Shown: one piece after another, positions 38,728-47,425 of the stretch
How positions within the stretch are numbered: position 1 is the first letter of the stretch
Layout of the letters: each line of letters begins with the position of its first letter
Source of the DNA: Sphingomonas sp. TZW2008
GTDB lineage: Bacteria > Pseudomonadota > Alphaproteobacteria > Sphingomonadales > Sphingomonadaceae
Reading direction: 5' to 3'
DNA length: 64,000 bases
Assembly: GCF_002117915.1 (NCBI RefSeq)
Contig: NZ_BDJB01000001.1
Span: 1-64,000, forward strand
Program-made: the position numbers and the translations under genes
The notes under the pieces: model-generated
Told to the model about the DNA's origin: nothing
Seen by the model: only the letters and a program-made list of their open reading frames with translations
The model's database searches: none

Positions 38728-39530
38728 CAGACGAGCGAGATGTCGGGCGCGTCCTCCGCCTTCATACCGATGACGTTGTAGCCGGCGTCGACGTGGTGGA
38801 TCTCGCCCGTCACGCCGCTGGCGAGATCACTGAGGAGATAGAGACCGGCGCCGCCGACATCCTCGATGGTCACGTTGCGCTTCAGCGGCGAATTATGCTC
38901 GTTCCACTTCAGGATCAGGCGGAAATCGCCGATTCCGCTCGCCGCCAGCGTTTTGATCGGCCCGGCCGAGATGGCGTTGACGCGAATGTCGTCGCGCCCG
39001 AGATCGACCGCCAGATACTGCACGCTCGATTCAAGCGCCGCCTTGGCGAGCCCCATCACGTTGTAGTGCGGGATGACCTTCTCGGCGCCGTAGTAGCTCA
39101 GCGTCAGCAGGCTGCCGCCGTCGGGCATCATCTTTGCCGCGCGCTGGCAGACGGCGACGAACGAATAGACGCTGATGTTCATCGTCATGAGGAAATTGTC
39201 GAGGCTGGTATCGACGAAGCGCCCGCGCAGCTCGTTCTTGTCGGAAAAGCCGATCGCGTGGACGACGAAGTCGATCGTCGGCCACGTCTCGGCGAGTTTC
39301 GCGAAGGTCGCGTCGAGCGCGGCCATATCGCTTACGTCGCAATCGTAGAGGTGCGCCGTGCCCAGCTGCTCGGCGAGCGGGCGCACGCGCTTCTCCATCG
39401 CTTCGCCTTGGTAGCTGAAGGCGAGTTCGGCGCCGGCGTCGGACAGCTTCTTGGCGATACCCCAGGCGAGCGACTTGTCGTTGGCGAGCCCCATGATGAG
39501 CCCCCGCTTTCCTGCCATCAATGCGTTCAC
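38727..39530 (-). CDS. fabI: Enoyl-[acyl-carrier-protein] reductase, FabI type
   Basis: A 267-residue NADH-dependent enzyme for the last step of fatty acid elongation. The cofactor motif GLANDKSLAWGIA is at 14-26, the catalytic pair is Tyr156 and Lys163 (Y-x6-K), with Tyr146 preceding, and AISAGPIKTLAASGI near 190-204 is diagnostic. The GTG at 39530 is the start: it overlaps the YihY stop as GTGA, has GAAGGCAG upstream and gives the NALMAGKRG N-terminus usual in sphingomonads. The ATG at 39518 is the alternative. Confidence 0.95.
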   Translation of the reverse strand: MNALMAGKRGLIMGLANDKSLAWGIAKKLSDAGAELAFSYQGEAMEKRVRPLAEQLGTAHLYDCDVSDMAALDATFAKLAETWPTIDFVVHAIGFSDKNELRGRFVDTSLDNFLMTMNISVYSFVAVCQRAAKMMPDGGSLLTLSYYGAEKVIPHYNVMGLAKAALESSVQYLAVDLGRDDIRVNAISAGPIKTLAASGIGDFRLILKWNEHNSPLKRNVTIEDVGGAGLYLLSDLASGVTGEIHHVDAGYNVIGMKAEDAPDISLV

Positions 39531-40492
39531 GTTGCTGCCTTCGCTCCCGACGGGGTGGGCGTTTGCTCTAGCCCGTTCTCCGGGGGTTCCGCCAGTGCCG
39601 CGTTGAGATGCGCGCCGAAGACGAGGCCGAGCCCGATCAGGTAGAAGAACAAGAGCATCACGACGACGCCCGCGAGGCTGCCGTAGGTGAGATCGTAACC
39701 GCCGAGGTTCGACAGGACGAGCGGGAGCCCCGCGGTCATCCCGATCCACCACGCGGCGGTGAACATCGCGCCGGGCCATTTGCGGTTGGTGGAGTAGCGG
39801 TACTTGCTGGGGGTGACGAAGTAGAACAGCATGTAGAGCGCGCCGAACATGACGAGGCCGGGGATCGCGCGACTGATCCCGATCCAGCCGGCGACATCCT
39901 GCGCCCAGGGCACCAGCTTGTAGATAAACTGTTCCGCCGCGAGCAGGATGCCCTGAACGAGGAACGAGAGGAGCGCGAGGATCACCGAGGCGACGATGCC
40001 GAGGCTGAGCCCAAGCCGCGCGCGCCACAGCGCCTGCGTGCTGTGCGTGCCGTAGGCGCGGCGGAAAATCTCGCGGATCGTCTCGACAAAGCTGCCGACC
40101 GTCCACAGCCCGACGAGCGCGCCGAGCCACAGCAACGAACCGGTGCGCGCGGTCAACACGTCGGTGATCGGCTTGCGCAGGATATCGCCGACGTCGGCGG
40201 GCAAGACGTGGAGGAAGGATTCGACCGCGGTGCGCGCCTCCGCGCTCTGCCCGAAGACCGACAGGACGGCGGCGGCGACGATGAAGAACGGAAACACCGT
40301 CATCAGCGCGAGATAGGCAAGGTTGCCGGCGTGGATGAAGCCATCGGTATAGACGCCGATGCTGGCGCGCTTCAGCACCTCATAGGCGTAACTGCCGGGC
40401 TTCACCTTGGCGAGCTGCCGATCGAGCCGAACGCGCGCCGGCCCGTGATGCTTGCGATCCTCCGGCGTCAGCGCGATCGTCGCGTCGGTCAA
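39527..40492 (-). CDS. YihY/virulence factor BrkB family inner-membrane protein
   Basis: A 321-residue protein with about six membrane helices (first near 55-80, last near 275-300) of the YihY/UPF0761 family. FVETIREIFRRAYG and the final SLAGVVVMLLFFYLIGLGLVFGAHLNAAL are typical. Function not established; historically confused with RNase BN. The start is TTG at 40492 with GGGGGGCAGG upstream; no ATG fits better. It overlaps fabI by GTGA and lies 26 bp after the dnaJ-like gene. Confidence 0.88.
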   Translation of the reverse strand: MTDATIALTPEDRKHHGPARVRLDRQLAKVKPGSYAYEVLKRASIGVYTDGFIHAGNLAYLALMTVFPFFIVAAAVLSVFGQSAEARTAVESFLHVLPADVGDILRKPITDVLTARTGSLLWLGALVGLWTVGSFVETIREIFRRAYGTHSTQALWRARLGLSLGIVASVILALLSFLVQGILLAAEQFIYKLVPWAQDVAGWIGISRAIPGLVMFGALYMLFYFVTPSKYRYSTNRKWPGAMFTAAWWIGMTAGLPLVLSNLGGYDLTYGSLAGVVVMLLFFYLIGLGLVFGAHLNAALAEPPENGLEQTPTPSGAKAAT

Positions 40493-40518
40493 TGATCCTG
40501 CCCCCCTGTTGACGTAGA

Positions 40519-41457
40519 TCAGACGCCCATGTCGGTGCGCGGGTTCCCGGCCCCCGACCAGCCGTCGACAAACGCGGCGAGCGCGGCATCGTCGGCGGGG
40601 ATGTCAATCATCAGCGTGACGAGCTGGTCGCCGCGCGTCCCGTCCTTGCGGTGGAAGCCCTTGCCCTTGAGGCGCAGCGTGCGGCCAGACGACGATCCCT
40701 TAGGCACGGTGAGCATTACCGGCTTGTCGACCGTCGGCACCTTTACCGGCCCGCCCTTCACCGCCTCGGCGAGCGTGATCGGCAGATCGAGCCGCACATC
40801 GTCGCCGTCGCGCGTGAAGTAGCGATGCGGCTGCACGTCGATCGTAACGATCGCATCGCCCGCGCCGCCCGGCCCAAGCTCACCCTTGCCGGTGAGGCGC
40901 ATCTGCGTGCCGCTCTCGACCCCGGCAGGGAGCTTCAAGTCGATCGTCTTGCCGTCGGCGAGCGTGATCCGCTGCGGCGCGAGCGCGGCGGCATCGACGA
41001 AGGGGACGCGCAAGCGATAGGCGGCGTTGGCGCCCTTGGGCGGCGGGGCGGCACGCTGCCGCCCGAACCCGCTGGAAAAGCCGCCGCCGCCGAAGCCCCC
41101 CGCGGTGCGCCCGCCGAACAGCCCTTCGAACAGGTCGGACACGTCGACGCCCTCGCCCGCGCCGCCGAAATCTTGGCTGCGGAAGCCGCCGCCCGGGTGG
41201 CCGCCGCCGAACCCCGCACCGAACGGCGAGGCGGGATTGCCGTCACCGTCGATCTCGCCGCGGTCGAAGCGCGCTCGCTTGTCCTTGTCGCTTAACAGAT
41301 CGTACGCGGACGTCACCTGGCTGAAGCGTTCGGACGCCTTGGGATTGTCCTTGTTGCGATCGGGATGCAGCTCCTTGGCGAGCTTGCGATACGCCTTCTT
41401 TATGTCCGCCTCGGAAGCGCCCCGCGCGACGCCGAGGGTAGAATATGGATCCGCCAT
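40519..41457 (-). CDS. DnaJ-like co-chaperone (CbpA type, no zinc fingers)
   Basis: A 312-residue type B J protein. A J domain at 1-70 with HPD at 31-33, a Gly/Phe-rich region at about 75-145, and two C-terminal DnaJ beta-domains (about 147-300). No CxxCxGxG zinc fingers, so it is not the main DnaJ. It stimulates DnaK. Start ATG at 41457. It is probably the first gene of the run that leads through yihY and fabI to aroC. Confidence 0.92.
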   Translation of the reverse strand: MADPYSTLGVARGASEADIKKAYRKLAKELHPDRNKDNPKASERFSQVTSAYDLLSDKDKRARFDRGEIDGDGNPASPFGAGFGGGHPGGGFRSQDFGGAGEGVDVSDLFEGLFGGRTAGGFGGGGFSSGFGRQRAAPPPKGANAAYRLRVPFVDAAALAPQRITLADGKTIDLKLPAGVESGTQMRLTGKGELGPGGAGDAIVTIDVQPHRYFTRDGDDVRLDLPITLAEAVKGGPVKVPTVDKPVMLTVPKGSSSGRTLRLKGKGFHRKDGTRGDQLVTLMIDIPADDAALAAFVDGWSGAGNPRTDMGV

Positions 41458-41534
41458 TGGTGCCCCGGTTGGTGTATTATGCGACTATGTGGGGGAGAGT
41501 AACGCAGCGCGCAATCCGCGTCGTTCGCGATGCG

Positions 41535-42416
41535 CTATTCCTCGACCGGCGCGACATCGACGCTGACGTCCATCTGCTGCGCGCCCGAGCCGAGCACGAC
41601 GCCGTCGACGGGCGCGATCTCCGCATAATCGCGGCCCACCGCCATGACGATATGGTCGCTCGCCATCCAGATGCCGTTGGTGGGATCGAGCCCGACCCAG
41701 CCCTTCGCCGGGCCGCACCACAAGAGCACCCAGGCATGCGTCGCATCAGCGCCGACCAGCCGTTCCTGCCCCGGCGGCGGCAGCGTGCGGATATAGCCCG
41801 AGGCATAGGCGGCGGGGAGGCCGGCGGCGCGCAGCCCCGCGATCATGATTTGCGCGAAATCCTGGCACACGCCGCGGCGCTTGGCGAACGCCTCGTGCGG
41901 CGGCGTATCGACCAGCGTGGCGGCGGGATCGAACTCGAAATCGTGCTGAATGCGGCGCGCGAGCGCGATTCCTGCCTCCAGCGCGTTGCGCGCCGGATCG
42001 AGATCGGGCGCGCAATAGGCGCCGATCGCGCGATCGAGCGCGATCAGCGGGGAGGGAAAGAGGTATCCCGCCGGGCAGCGCGGCGAGAGATCGCGCGACG
42101 CGCGGGCCATTGCCGCGACTTCGCCGAGCGTCGGGTCACCCGGCTCGGGGAAGGGCACGAGCCGATCGACGGTTACGCGCGCGATGCTCTCGATCACCAA
42201 GCGGCGGACGGGCTCGTCGACGGTGAGGCGGGTGACGTTGGCGAGCCCGGCTTCGGCGCGCGCAGGTGCGGTGCGCCCCGCCGGCGAGACGCGCAGCATG
42301 TACGATTCGAGCCGCTGGCCAGGCCAGTCGATCGGTTCGAGCCGCAGGTTGCAGCGCGCGAACTTCACCTGCGCGCCGTAATCGAACGTGGTGGTGTGAT
42401 GGATGTCGTAGAGCAT
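41535..42416 (-). CDS. Transglutaminase family protein (module with ATP-grasp/alpha-E protein)
   Basis: A 293-residue protein. The N-terminal beta-rich domain (1-110, Transglut_N) is followed by a transglutaminase-like core with Cys184 in GVCQDFAQIM, His227 in THAWVLLW and Asp244 in LDPTN, a complete triad. Cytoplasmic. It lies 11 bp after the ATP-grasp/alpha-E gene and is surely in the same operon. Proteins of this pair are widespread in bacteria and often linked to Anbu proteasome-like peptidases. The pair is thought to build and cut an unusual peptide or isopeptide, but the substrate is unknown. Confidence 0.9.
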   Translation of the reverse strand: MLYDIHHTTTFDYGAQVKFARCNLRLEPIDWPGQRLESYMLRVSPAGRTAPARAEAGLANVTRLTVDEPVRRLVIESIARVTVDRLVPFPEPGDPTLGEVAAMARASRDLSPRCPAGYLFPSPLIALDRAIGAYCAPDLDPARNALEAGIALARRIQHDFEFDPAATLVDTPPHEAFAKRRGVCQDFAQIMIAGLRAAGLPAAYASGYIRTLPPPGQERLVGADATHAWVLLWCGPAKGWVGLDPTNGIWMASDHIVMAVGRDYAEIAPVDGVVLGSGAQQMDVSVDVAPVEE

Positions 42417-42427
42417 GCGGGCGGCGA

Positions 42428-44908
42428 TCAGGCGAGCGTCAGCCCGCTGGCGCGCAGCGGTTCGGCGCCCTGCAGGAAGTAGCGCCGCGCAACGGCGTCG
42501 GACAGGCGCCCGAGCCGGCGTTCGAGTTCGTTCAGCGTATCGGCGTCGAGCATCGCGGCGCGCGCGATCGACACGATCGCCTTGAGCTCGGTCGCCTCGG
42601 CCTGCTGCGGCTCAGCCATGCCGTCGTCGTCGAGCACGGGCAGCGCCGCGACATGCTCGCAGATCCGTTCGACCTGGAAGGCGAGCGCGCGCGGGTTGCC
42701 CGGATCGAGCGCGACGAGATCGACCACGGGCACGCGCGCGAGGCCGGTGAGATAGCGCTGGCGATAGCTGATCTGGCTGTCGGCGAGATCGAGCAGCGTC
42801 GACAGATCGTCGAGCGAGGCGCCGGGCAGGCCGAACGCGCGCGTCGCGCGGACGATGGCGCCGGCGCGCTCGATGCGGCGGCCAAGATCGTGGAAGCGCC
42901 ACGCCGCAGTGCGGCTCATGTGTTCGGCCGACAGTCCGGCGATCGCGGCGTAGCGGCGTTGGAGCGATCCGGCGCGATCGAGCATGCCGCGGTGACTGGG
43001 GAAGGGCGCGTCGAGCAGCCGCATCACGTCCGCCGACAGCCGATCGCGCGAGCCGTCGCCGATGCGCCGCGCGTGGCGGTTGATCTCGGCGACCGACTGC
43101 CACTCGCCCCCGGTCGATTCCATCGCGATGCGCGCCATCTGGCGCAGGTCGGCGCGGGCGAGCGAGGCGGGCGCGGGTGCCGCCCCTGCGCCGGCGACCA
43201 ACCCGACGAGCCGCCCGACCGTATCGGGGCCGAGCGCCGCGCCGCCATCGGCGTCGATCGAATTACCGAGCATCACGCGCAGTATGGCGAGCAGCGCCTC
43301 GCCGCGTTCGAGATAGCGGCCGAGCCAGAAGAGATTGTCCGCGACGCGGCTCGGCAGGGTGCCGGGATTGCGGCGGACGTGGTGCGAATCGGGCGCGGGG
43401 AGCAGCGAGATGGGATCGACGCGCTGGCGGCCGTGGACGACGACGTCGGCCGACCAGCTGCCCTCGCCCATCACCGCCGCGCGCGGATCGGGCCGCTCGC
43501 CGATGCGCGCGAAGCCGCCGGGCAGGACGGTCCACGCGCCGTCCGCGCCGCGCGCGGCGAACACACGCAGGTTGAACGGGCGCGCAACGAGATCGTGGCC
43601 CGACACGACGGGCATCGTCGACAACCGCACGATTTCCTGTCCGACATAATCCTGCGGGCGGCGCGCCATGTCGGCGAGCAGGGCGTCGCGCTGCACCGGC
43701 GTCAGATCGCCGCCGGCGATCGGCGCGTCGTCGGGAAGACCGAGCGTGCCCGATCCGAACGCGGGGGCAATGATGAGGTTGGCAAGATCCTCCTCCACCC
43801 GTGCCCGCTCGCGATCCTGCCCGCACCACCAAGTGGCGATGTTGGGCAGGCTGAGATCGGCGCCGGTCAGCCGCGTCGAGAGTTGCGGCAGGAAGGCGTG
43901 CCATGCCGGCGCCTCGAGCACGCCGACGCCCGGCGCGTTGGAGAGGACGACGTTGCCCGCGGCATAAGCGTCGATCAGCCCGGGGACGCCGATCTGCGAG
44001 TGGGTGTCGAAGGCGAGCGGATCGAGGAAGCGTGGATCGAGCCGCCGCCACAACGCGTCAATCCGCTTCAATCCGCCGATCGTGCGGACGTAGACCTTGT
44101 CCTCCAGCGCGGCGAGATCCGCCCCCTCGACCAGCAGCAGGCCGAGGTAGCGCGCGAGGTGCGCCTGTTCGGCGTAGCTCGCATTGTAGCGCCCGGGGGT
44201 GAGCAGGCCGATGCGCGGATCGCTGCGCCGGCACAGCGCGGCGAGCCCGTCGCGGAAGGCGGCGAAGAACGGCGCGTGCCGCGCGACGTTGAGCCGCGCC
44301 TGGAGCCCGCCGAGCGTGCGGCTGACCGCCAGCCGGTTCTCGAGCGCATAGCCCGCGCCGACCGGCGCACGCAGGTGATCGGCGAGGACGCGCCACTCGC
44401 CGGTCGGCCCGCGGCCGAGATCGACCGCGAGGAAGTGCAAGTGATGGCGCCCCGGCGGCGTGAGGCCGACGAGCTGGCGCAGATAATATTGGCTGCCCGC
44501 GATGAGCGACGGCGGGACGAGACCCTGGCTGACGAGCCGTGCCTCGCCGTAAAGATCGGTGATGATCGTCTCGAGCAGCCCGGCGCGCTGGATCACGCCG
44601 CGTTCGATGCCGCGCCACTCGTCGCTGTCGATCAGCAGCGGGACGGGCGAGAGCGGCCAGGGGCGTTCCTCGTTCTCGCCCGCGACGCGAAAGCCCGTAC
44701 CCATGTCGGCGGCGTGGCGCTGGACGCGCTCGCGCGCATGGCCGAGATCGTCACCGACGAGGCTGGCGAGTTCGGCGAACATCGCCGCCCATGGCGCGTC
44801 ATCACCGCCGCACAGCACGTCGCCGCCGGCGCCGGCGTGCGCGCAATAGTCGGCGATCCAGCGGCCGGCCTGCGCGGCGGGATCGGACAGGACAGGCTGT
44901 GTCGCCAA
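42428..44908 (-). CDS. Circularly permuted ATP-grasp type 2 domain fused to alpha-E domain
   Basis: An 826-residue fusion. Residues about 60-500 form a circularly permuted ATP-grasp (old DUF404/DUF407), with GSQYYLRQLVGL, ALENRLAVSRTLGG, LLTPGRYNASYAEQAHLAR and the nucleotide-binding EAPAWHAFLPQ and FARP-type GHDLVARPFNLRVF segments. Residues about 515-820 are the all-helical alpha-E domain (old DUF403), beginning at ADNLFWLGRYLERGE. In many genomes these are two separate genes; here they are one. TTG 44908 is chosen because GGGAG lies 9 bp upstream; a TTG at 44968 without such a site is the alternative. Probably an amide or peptide ligase acting with the transglutaminase gene that follows. 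Confidence 0.86.
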   Translation of the reverse strand: MATQPVLSDPAAQAGRWIADYCAHAGAGGDVLCGGDDAPWAAMFAELASLVGDDLGHARERVQRHAADMGTGFRVAGENEERPWPLSPVPLLIDSDEWRGIERGVIQRAGLLETIITDLYGEARLVSQGLVPPSLIAGSQYYLRQLVGLTPPGRHHLHFLAVDLGRGPTGEWRVLADHLRAPVGAGYALENRLAVSRTLGGLQARLNVARHAPFFAAFRDGLAALCRRSDPRIGLLTPGRYNASYAEQAHLARYLGLLLVEGADLAALEDKVYVRTIGGLKRIDALWRRLDPRFLDPLAFDTHSQIGVPGLIDAYAAGNVVLSNAPGVGVLEAPAWHAFLPQLSTRLTGADLSLPNIATWWCGQDRERARVEEDLANLIIAPAFGSGTLGLPDDAPIAGGDLTPVQRDALLADMARRPQDYVGQEIVRLSTMPVVSGHDLVARPFNLRVFAARGADGAWTVLPGGFARIGERPDPRAAVMGEGSWSADVVVHGRQRVDPISLLPAPDSHHVRRNPGTLPSRVADNLFWLGRYLERGEALLAILRVMLGNSIDADGGAALGPDTVGRLVGLVAGAGAAPAPASLARADLRQMARIAMESTGGEWQSVAEINRHARRIGDGSRDRLSADVMRLLDAPFPSHRGMLDRAGSLQRRYAAIAGLSAEHMSRTAAWRFHDLGRRIERAGAIVRATRAFGLPGASLDDLSTLLDLADSQISYRQRYLTGLARVPVVDLVALDPGNPRALAFQVERICEHVAALPVLDDDGMAEPQQAEATELKAIVSIARAAMLDADTLNELERRLGRLSDAVARRYFLQGAEPLRASGLTLA

Positions 44909-45008
44909 GCGAGCCGACTCCCAGATACGCGGCGGCGGCGACCCTAGCGGAGCGATGCGGCGGCGCAATATGCAAATCGTGCAGCCGACAGCTAAGGCGC
45001 CGCCGCGA

Positions 45009-46631
45009 TCAGGCGTCCATCATGCGTCGTCCGCGCCGCGCGACGGCGGTGTGCCCGACGGTGGCGGCGGGCGTGCGCGTGCGGACGGTGTCGACGAACA
45101 GCCAGTCGTTGCTGACGCGATCGGGCGTGACGGTGAGCGCCATGTAGCCGCGGCGGCTGGTGTCGCACCATTTGAGCTCGGGGCTTGCCTTGACCAGCGC
45201 GCGCGCGACGGTGGTGGGATCGACCGCGAGTGCGCTCTCATAGCCCGACGAGGTGACCGCGTGGCCGGCGAACTCGACGCCGACGGACGAGCCCTGTGCA
45301 AGATCGAACGCCCAGGCGTTGTGGCTGTCGCCGCACAGCACGACGAGGTTCGCGTCCGCCGCTTGCGCCGCGTTGAGGAAGCGCGCGCGGGCGGCGGGGT
45401 AGCCGCCCCAATTGTCGAGATCGGACGGCAGGCCCGCCTTGCCCGCCGCGATGCCGGCGCGCACGTAATTGGCGGCGAACGGCCGCGCCTGCGACAGCCA
45501 GCCCTCGGTCTCGGCGGGGACGCGCATCTGCCCCATGATCGTGCCGAAGCCGACGATCTGCCAGCGCGCGCCGTCGCGCACCGATTGCGCGAGGCCGCGA
45601 TACAGCCAGTCCTCCTGCTGCGATCCCAGCATCGTGCGCGCGGGATCGTTCCAGGCGCCGTCACGGAACGCGGCGAGCGCGCGAGCCGGATCGGGCGCGC
45701 GCAACAGATCGCCGATGTCGGTGCCCTGCGTGCGCGCGGCGAGCCGCGTGTCGGTGCGGAACAGGGTGGCGAGGCGGCCGATGTCGTAGCGTTTCCACGG
45801 CTCGTCCGAGACGGGCATCCACTCGCGCCACGCCTGGATCGCGGCCGCCTTGCGCGCATTCCAATCGCCCTCGGTCGCCGGATCGTGGTTCTGCGCGCCC
45901 CCCTCCCAGCTGTTGTTGGCGCTCTCGTGATCGTCCCACGAGGCGATCACTGGCAGCCGCGCGTGCAGCGCCTGAAGATCGGGGTCGGCGCGGTAGCTGG
46001 CGTAGCGCAGGCGATAGTCGGCGAGGTGGATGATCTCGCCCTTGGGTTGCGGCAGGCGGTTCGCCACCACCTCCTGCAGCGCCGGATAGGTGCCGTTGGC
46101 ATATTCGTAGAAATAGTCGCCGAGGTGGAGCGCGAGATCGAGGTCGTCGCGCGCGGCGGCGTGGGCATAGGCGTTGAAGAAGCCGAAGCCGATGTTCGAG
46201 CAGGAGAAGATCGCCGCCTTGAAGCGCGACGCGCGATCGTCGGGCAGCGTCTTGGTGCGGCCGACCGGCGAATAGCTGCCGTCGGGTGCGACGAATCTGT
46301 AGAGGTAGCGGCGGCCGGGGCGGAGGCCGGTGACGGTGATCTTCGCGGTCCAATCGCGCCACGGTCCGGTAATCGCCTCGCCACCAGCCGCGATCCGCGC
46401 GAAATCGGGCGTCTCGCTCACCTCGACCTTGAGCGTCACGCTGTTGCCGGTGGCGGGGACGTAGCGCGTCCACAGCAGCATCGTATCCGCGCCGGGCTCG
46501 CCGCTCGCCACCGCGTGGGTGAAGCCGCGCGCGGCGAGTACGGTCTGCGCCGCCGACAGGCCGGGCAGCGCAAGTGCGCCCGCGCCGAACATGCCGGTCG
46601 CGAGCAGCGAACGGCGGCTTACCTCGATCAT
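45009..46631 (-). CDS. Alkaline phosphatase D family protein (PhoD-like)
   Basis: A 540-residue Tat-exported phosphodiesterase/phosphomonoesterase. Signal: SRRSLLATGMFGAGALALPG. An Ig-like N-terminal domain (about 30-125) precedes the metallophosphatase core with HLGDYFYEYANG near 170-181, WDDHESANN near 240 and CGDSHNAWAFDL near 430-441, binding Fe and Ca in the family. Function: extracellular phosphate recovery. Monocistronic; separated from both neighbours by short gaps. No Pho box could be identified by eye. Confidence 0.93.
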   Translation of the reverse strand: MIEVSRRSLLATGMFGAGALALPGLSAAQTVLAARGFTHAVASGEPGADTMLLWTRYVPATGNSVTLKVEVSETPDFARIAAGGEAITGPWRDWTAKITVTGLRPGRRYLYRFVAPDGSYSPVGRTKTLPDDRASRFKAAIFSCSNIGFGFFNAYAHAAARDDLDLALHLGDYFYEYANGTYPALQEVVANRLPQPKGEIIHLADYRLRYASYRADPDLQALHARLPVIASWDDHESANNSWEGGAQNHDPATEGDWNARKAAAIQAWREWMPVSDEPWKRYDIGRLATLFRTDTRLAARTQGTDIGDLLRAPDPARALAAFRDGAWNDPARTMLGSQQEDWLYRGLAQSVRDGARWQIVGFGTIMGQMRVPAETEGWLSQARPFAANYVRAGIAAGKAGLPSDLDNWGGYPAARARFLNAAQAADANLVVLCGDSHNAWAFDLAQGSSVGVEFAGHAVTSSGYESALAVDPTTVARALVKASPELKWCDTSRRGYMALTVTPDRVSNDWLFVDTVRTRTPAATVGHTAVARRGRRMMDA

Positions 46632-46783
46632 AGAGCATCTCCCCTGCCGATGCGGTGCGGCTCGTGCCGCCTCCTGCCCGCGTAAGGTGACAGATCGGCG
46701 TCGCGGGGGATAGGCCCGGCGCGGGCGTTGTTGCGCGCGACGTGCAGCGGCCCGATCAGGTGCGCGCGGTCGCCCGCGTCAGT

Positions 46784-47425
46784 TCAGTCGGACTTAACGC
46801 GCTCGGGCGCGGCGGCGGCGACTTCGGGCAGCGCGAGCATCGCGGCCTCTGCCATCAGCAGCCGGGGATAGGCGTCGAGCGGTACCGCGAAGCGGCGGGC
46901 GTTGTAGAGCTGCGGCACAAGGCACAGATCGGCGATGTCGGGCGACGCGCCGCCGAGGAATTCGCCGCCGGGCAGCGCTTCCTTTGCCATCGTCTCAAGC
47001 GCGGCGAGGCCGTCGGCGACCCAGTGACGATACCAGTCGTCCTTCGCCGCCTGGTCGGCACCGAACTGCGTTTCCAGCCGCTTCAGCACGCGCAGATTAT
47101 CGATCGGATGGATGTCGGCGGCGACGACGAGCGCGCGGGCGAGCTGCCCCGAACGCGTCGCCGCGTCGGACGACACCATCGGCGGATCCTTGAACGTCGC
47201 GTCGAGAAAATCGATGATCGCGAGGCTCTGCACCAGCGGGCGGTCGTCGACGACGAGCGTCGGCACGAACCCCTGCGGGTTGAGCGCGCGATTGTCCGCG
47301 CCGCTCTGCTCGCCGGCGAGCAGGTTCACCGCGACGCAATCGTAGGCGACGTGCTTGAGGTTGAGGCACAGCCGGACGCGGTACGACGCCGACGAGCGCC
47401 AGTAATCGTGGAGGACGATCTTCAT
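46784..47425 (-). CDS. maiA: Maleylacetoacetate isomerase (GST zeta)
   Basis: A 213-residue glutathione transferase of the zeta class that isomerises maleylacetoacetate (tyrosine and homogentisate catabolism). The glutathione-site signature SSASYRVRLCLNLK is at 11-24, with PTLVVDD and QSLAIIDFLD in the thioredoxin half, and an all-helical C-terminal half. Its ATG overlaps the stop of the AI-2E gene by 4 bp, which puts it at the end of the pyrE-led chain. No homogentisate genes are nearby, so its inclusion here is unusual. Confidence 0.9.
   Translation of the reverse strand: MKIVLHDYWRSSASYRVRLCLNLKHVAYDCVAVNLLAGEQSGADNRALNPQGFVPTLVVDDRPLVQSLAIIDFLDATFKDPPMVSSDAATRSGQLARALVVAADIHPIDNLRVLKRLETQFGADQAAKDDWYRHWVADGLAALETMAKEALPGGEFLGGASPDIADLCLVPQLYNARRFAVPLDAYPRLLMAEAAMLALPEVAAAAPERVKSD

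Noticed and set aside
42266..44947. 893-codon plus-strand frame opposite the ATP-grasp gene
   Set aside because: Composition is that of antisense high-GC coding sequence; the minus strand has clear domains.
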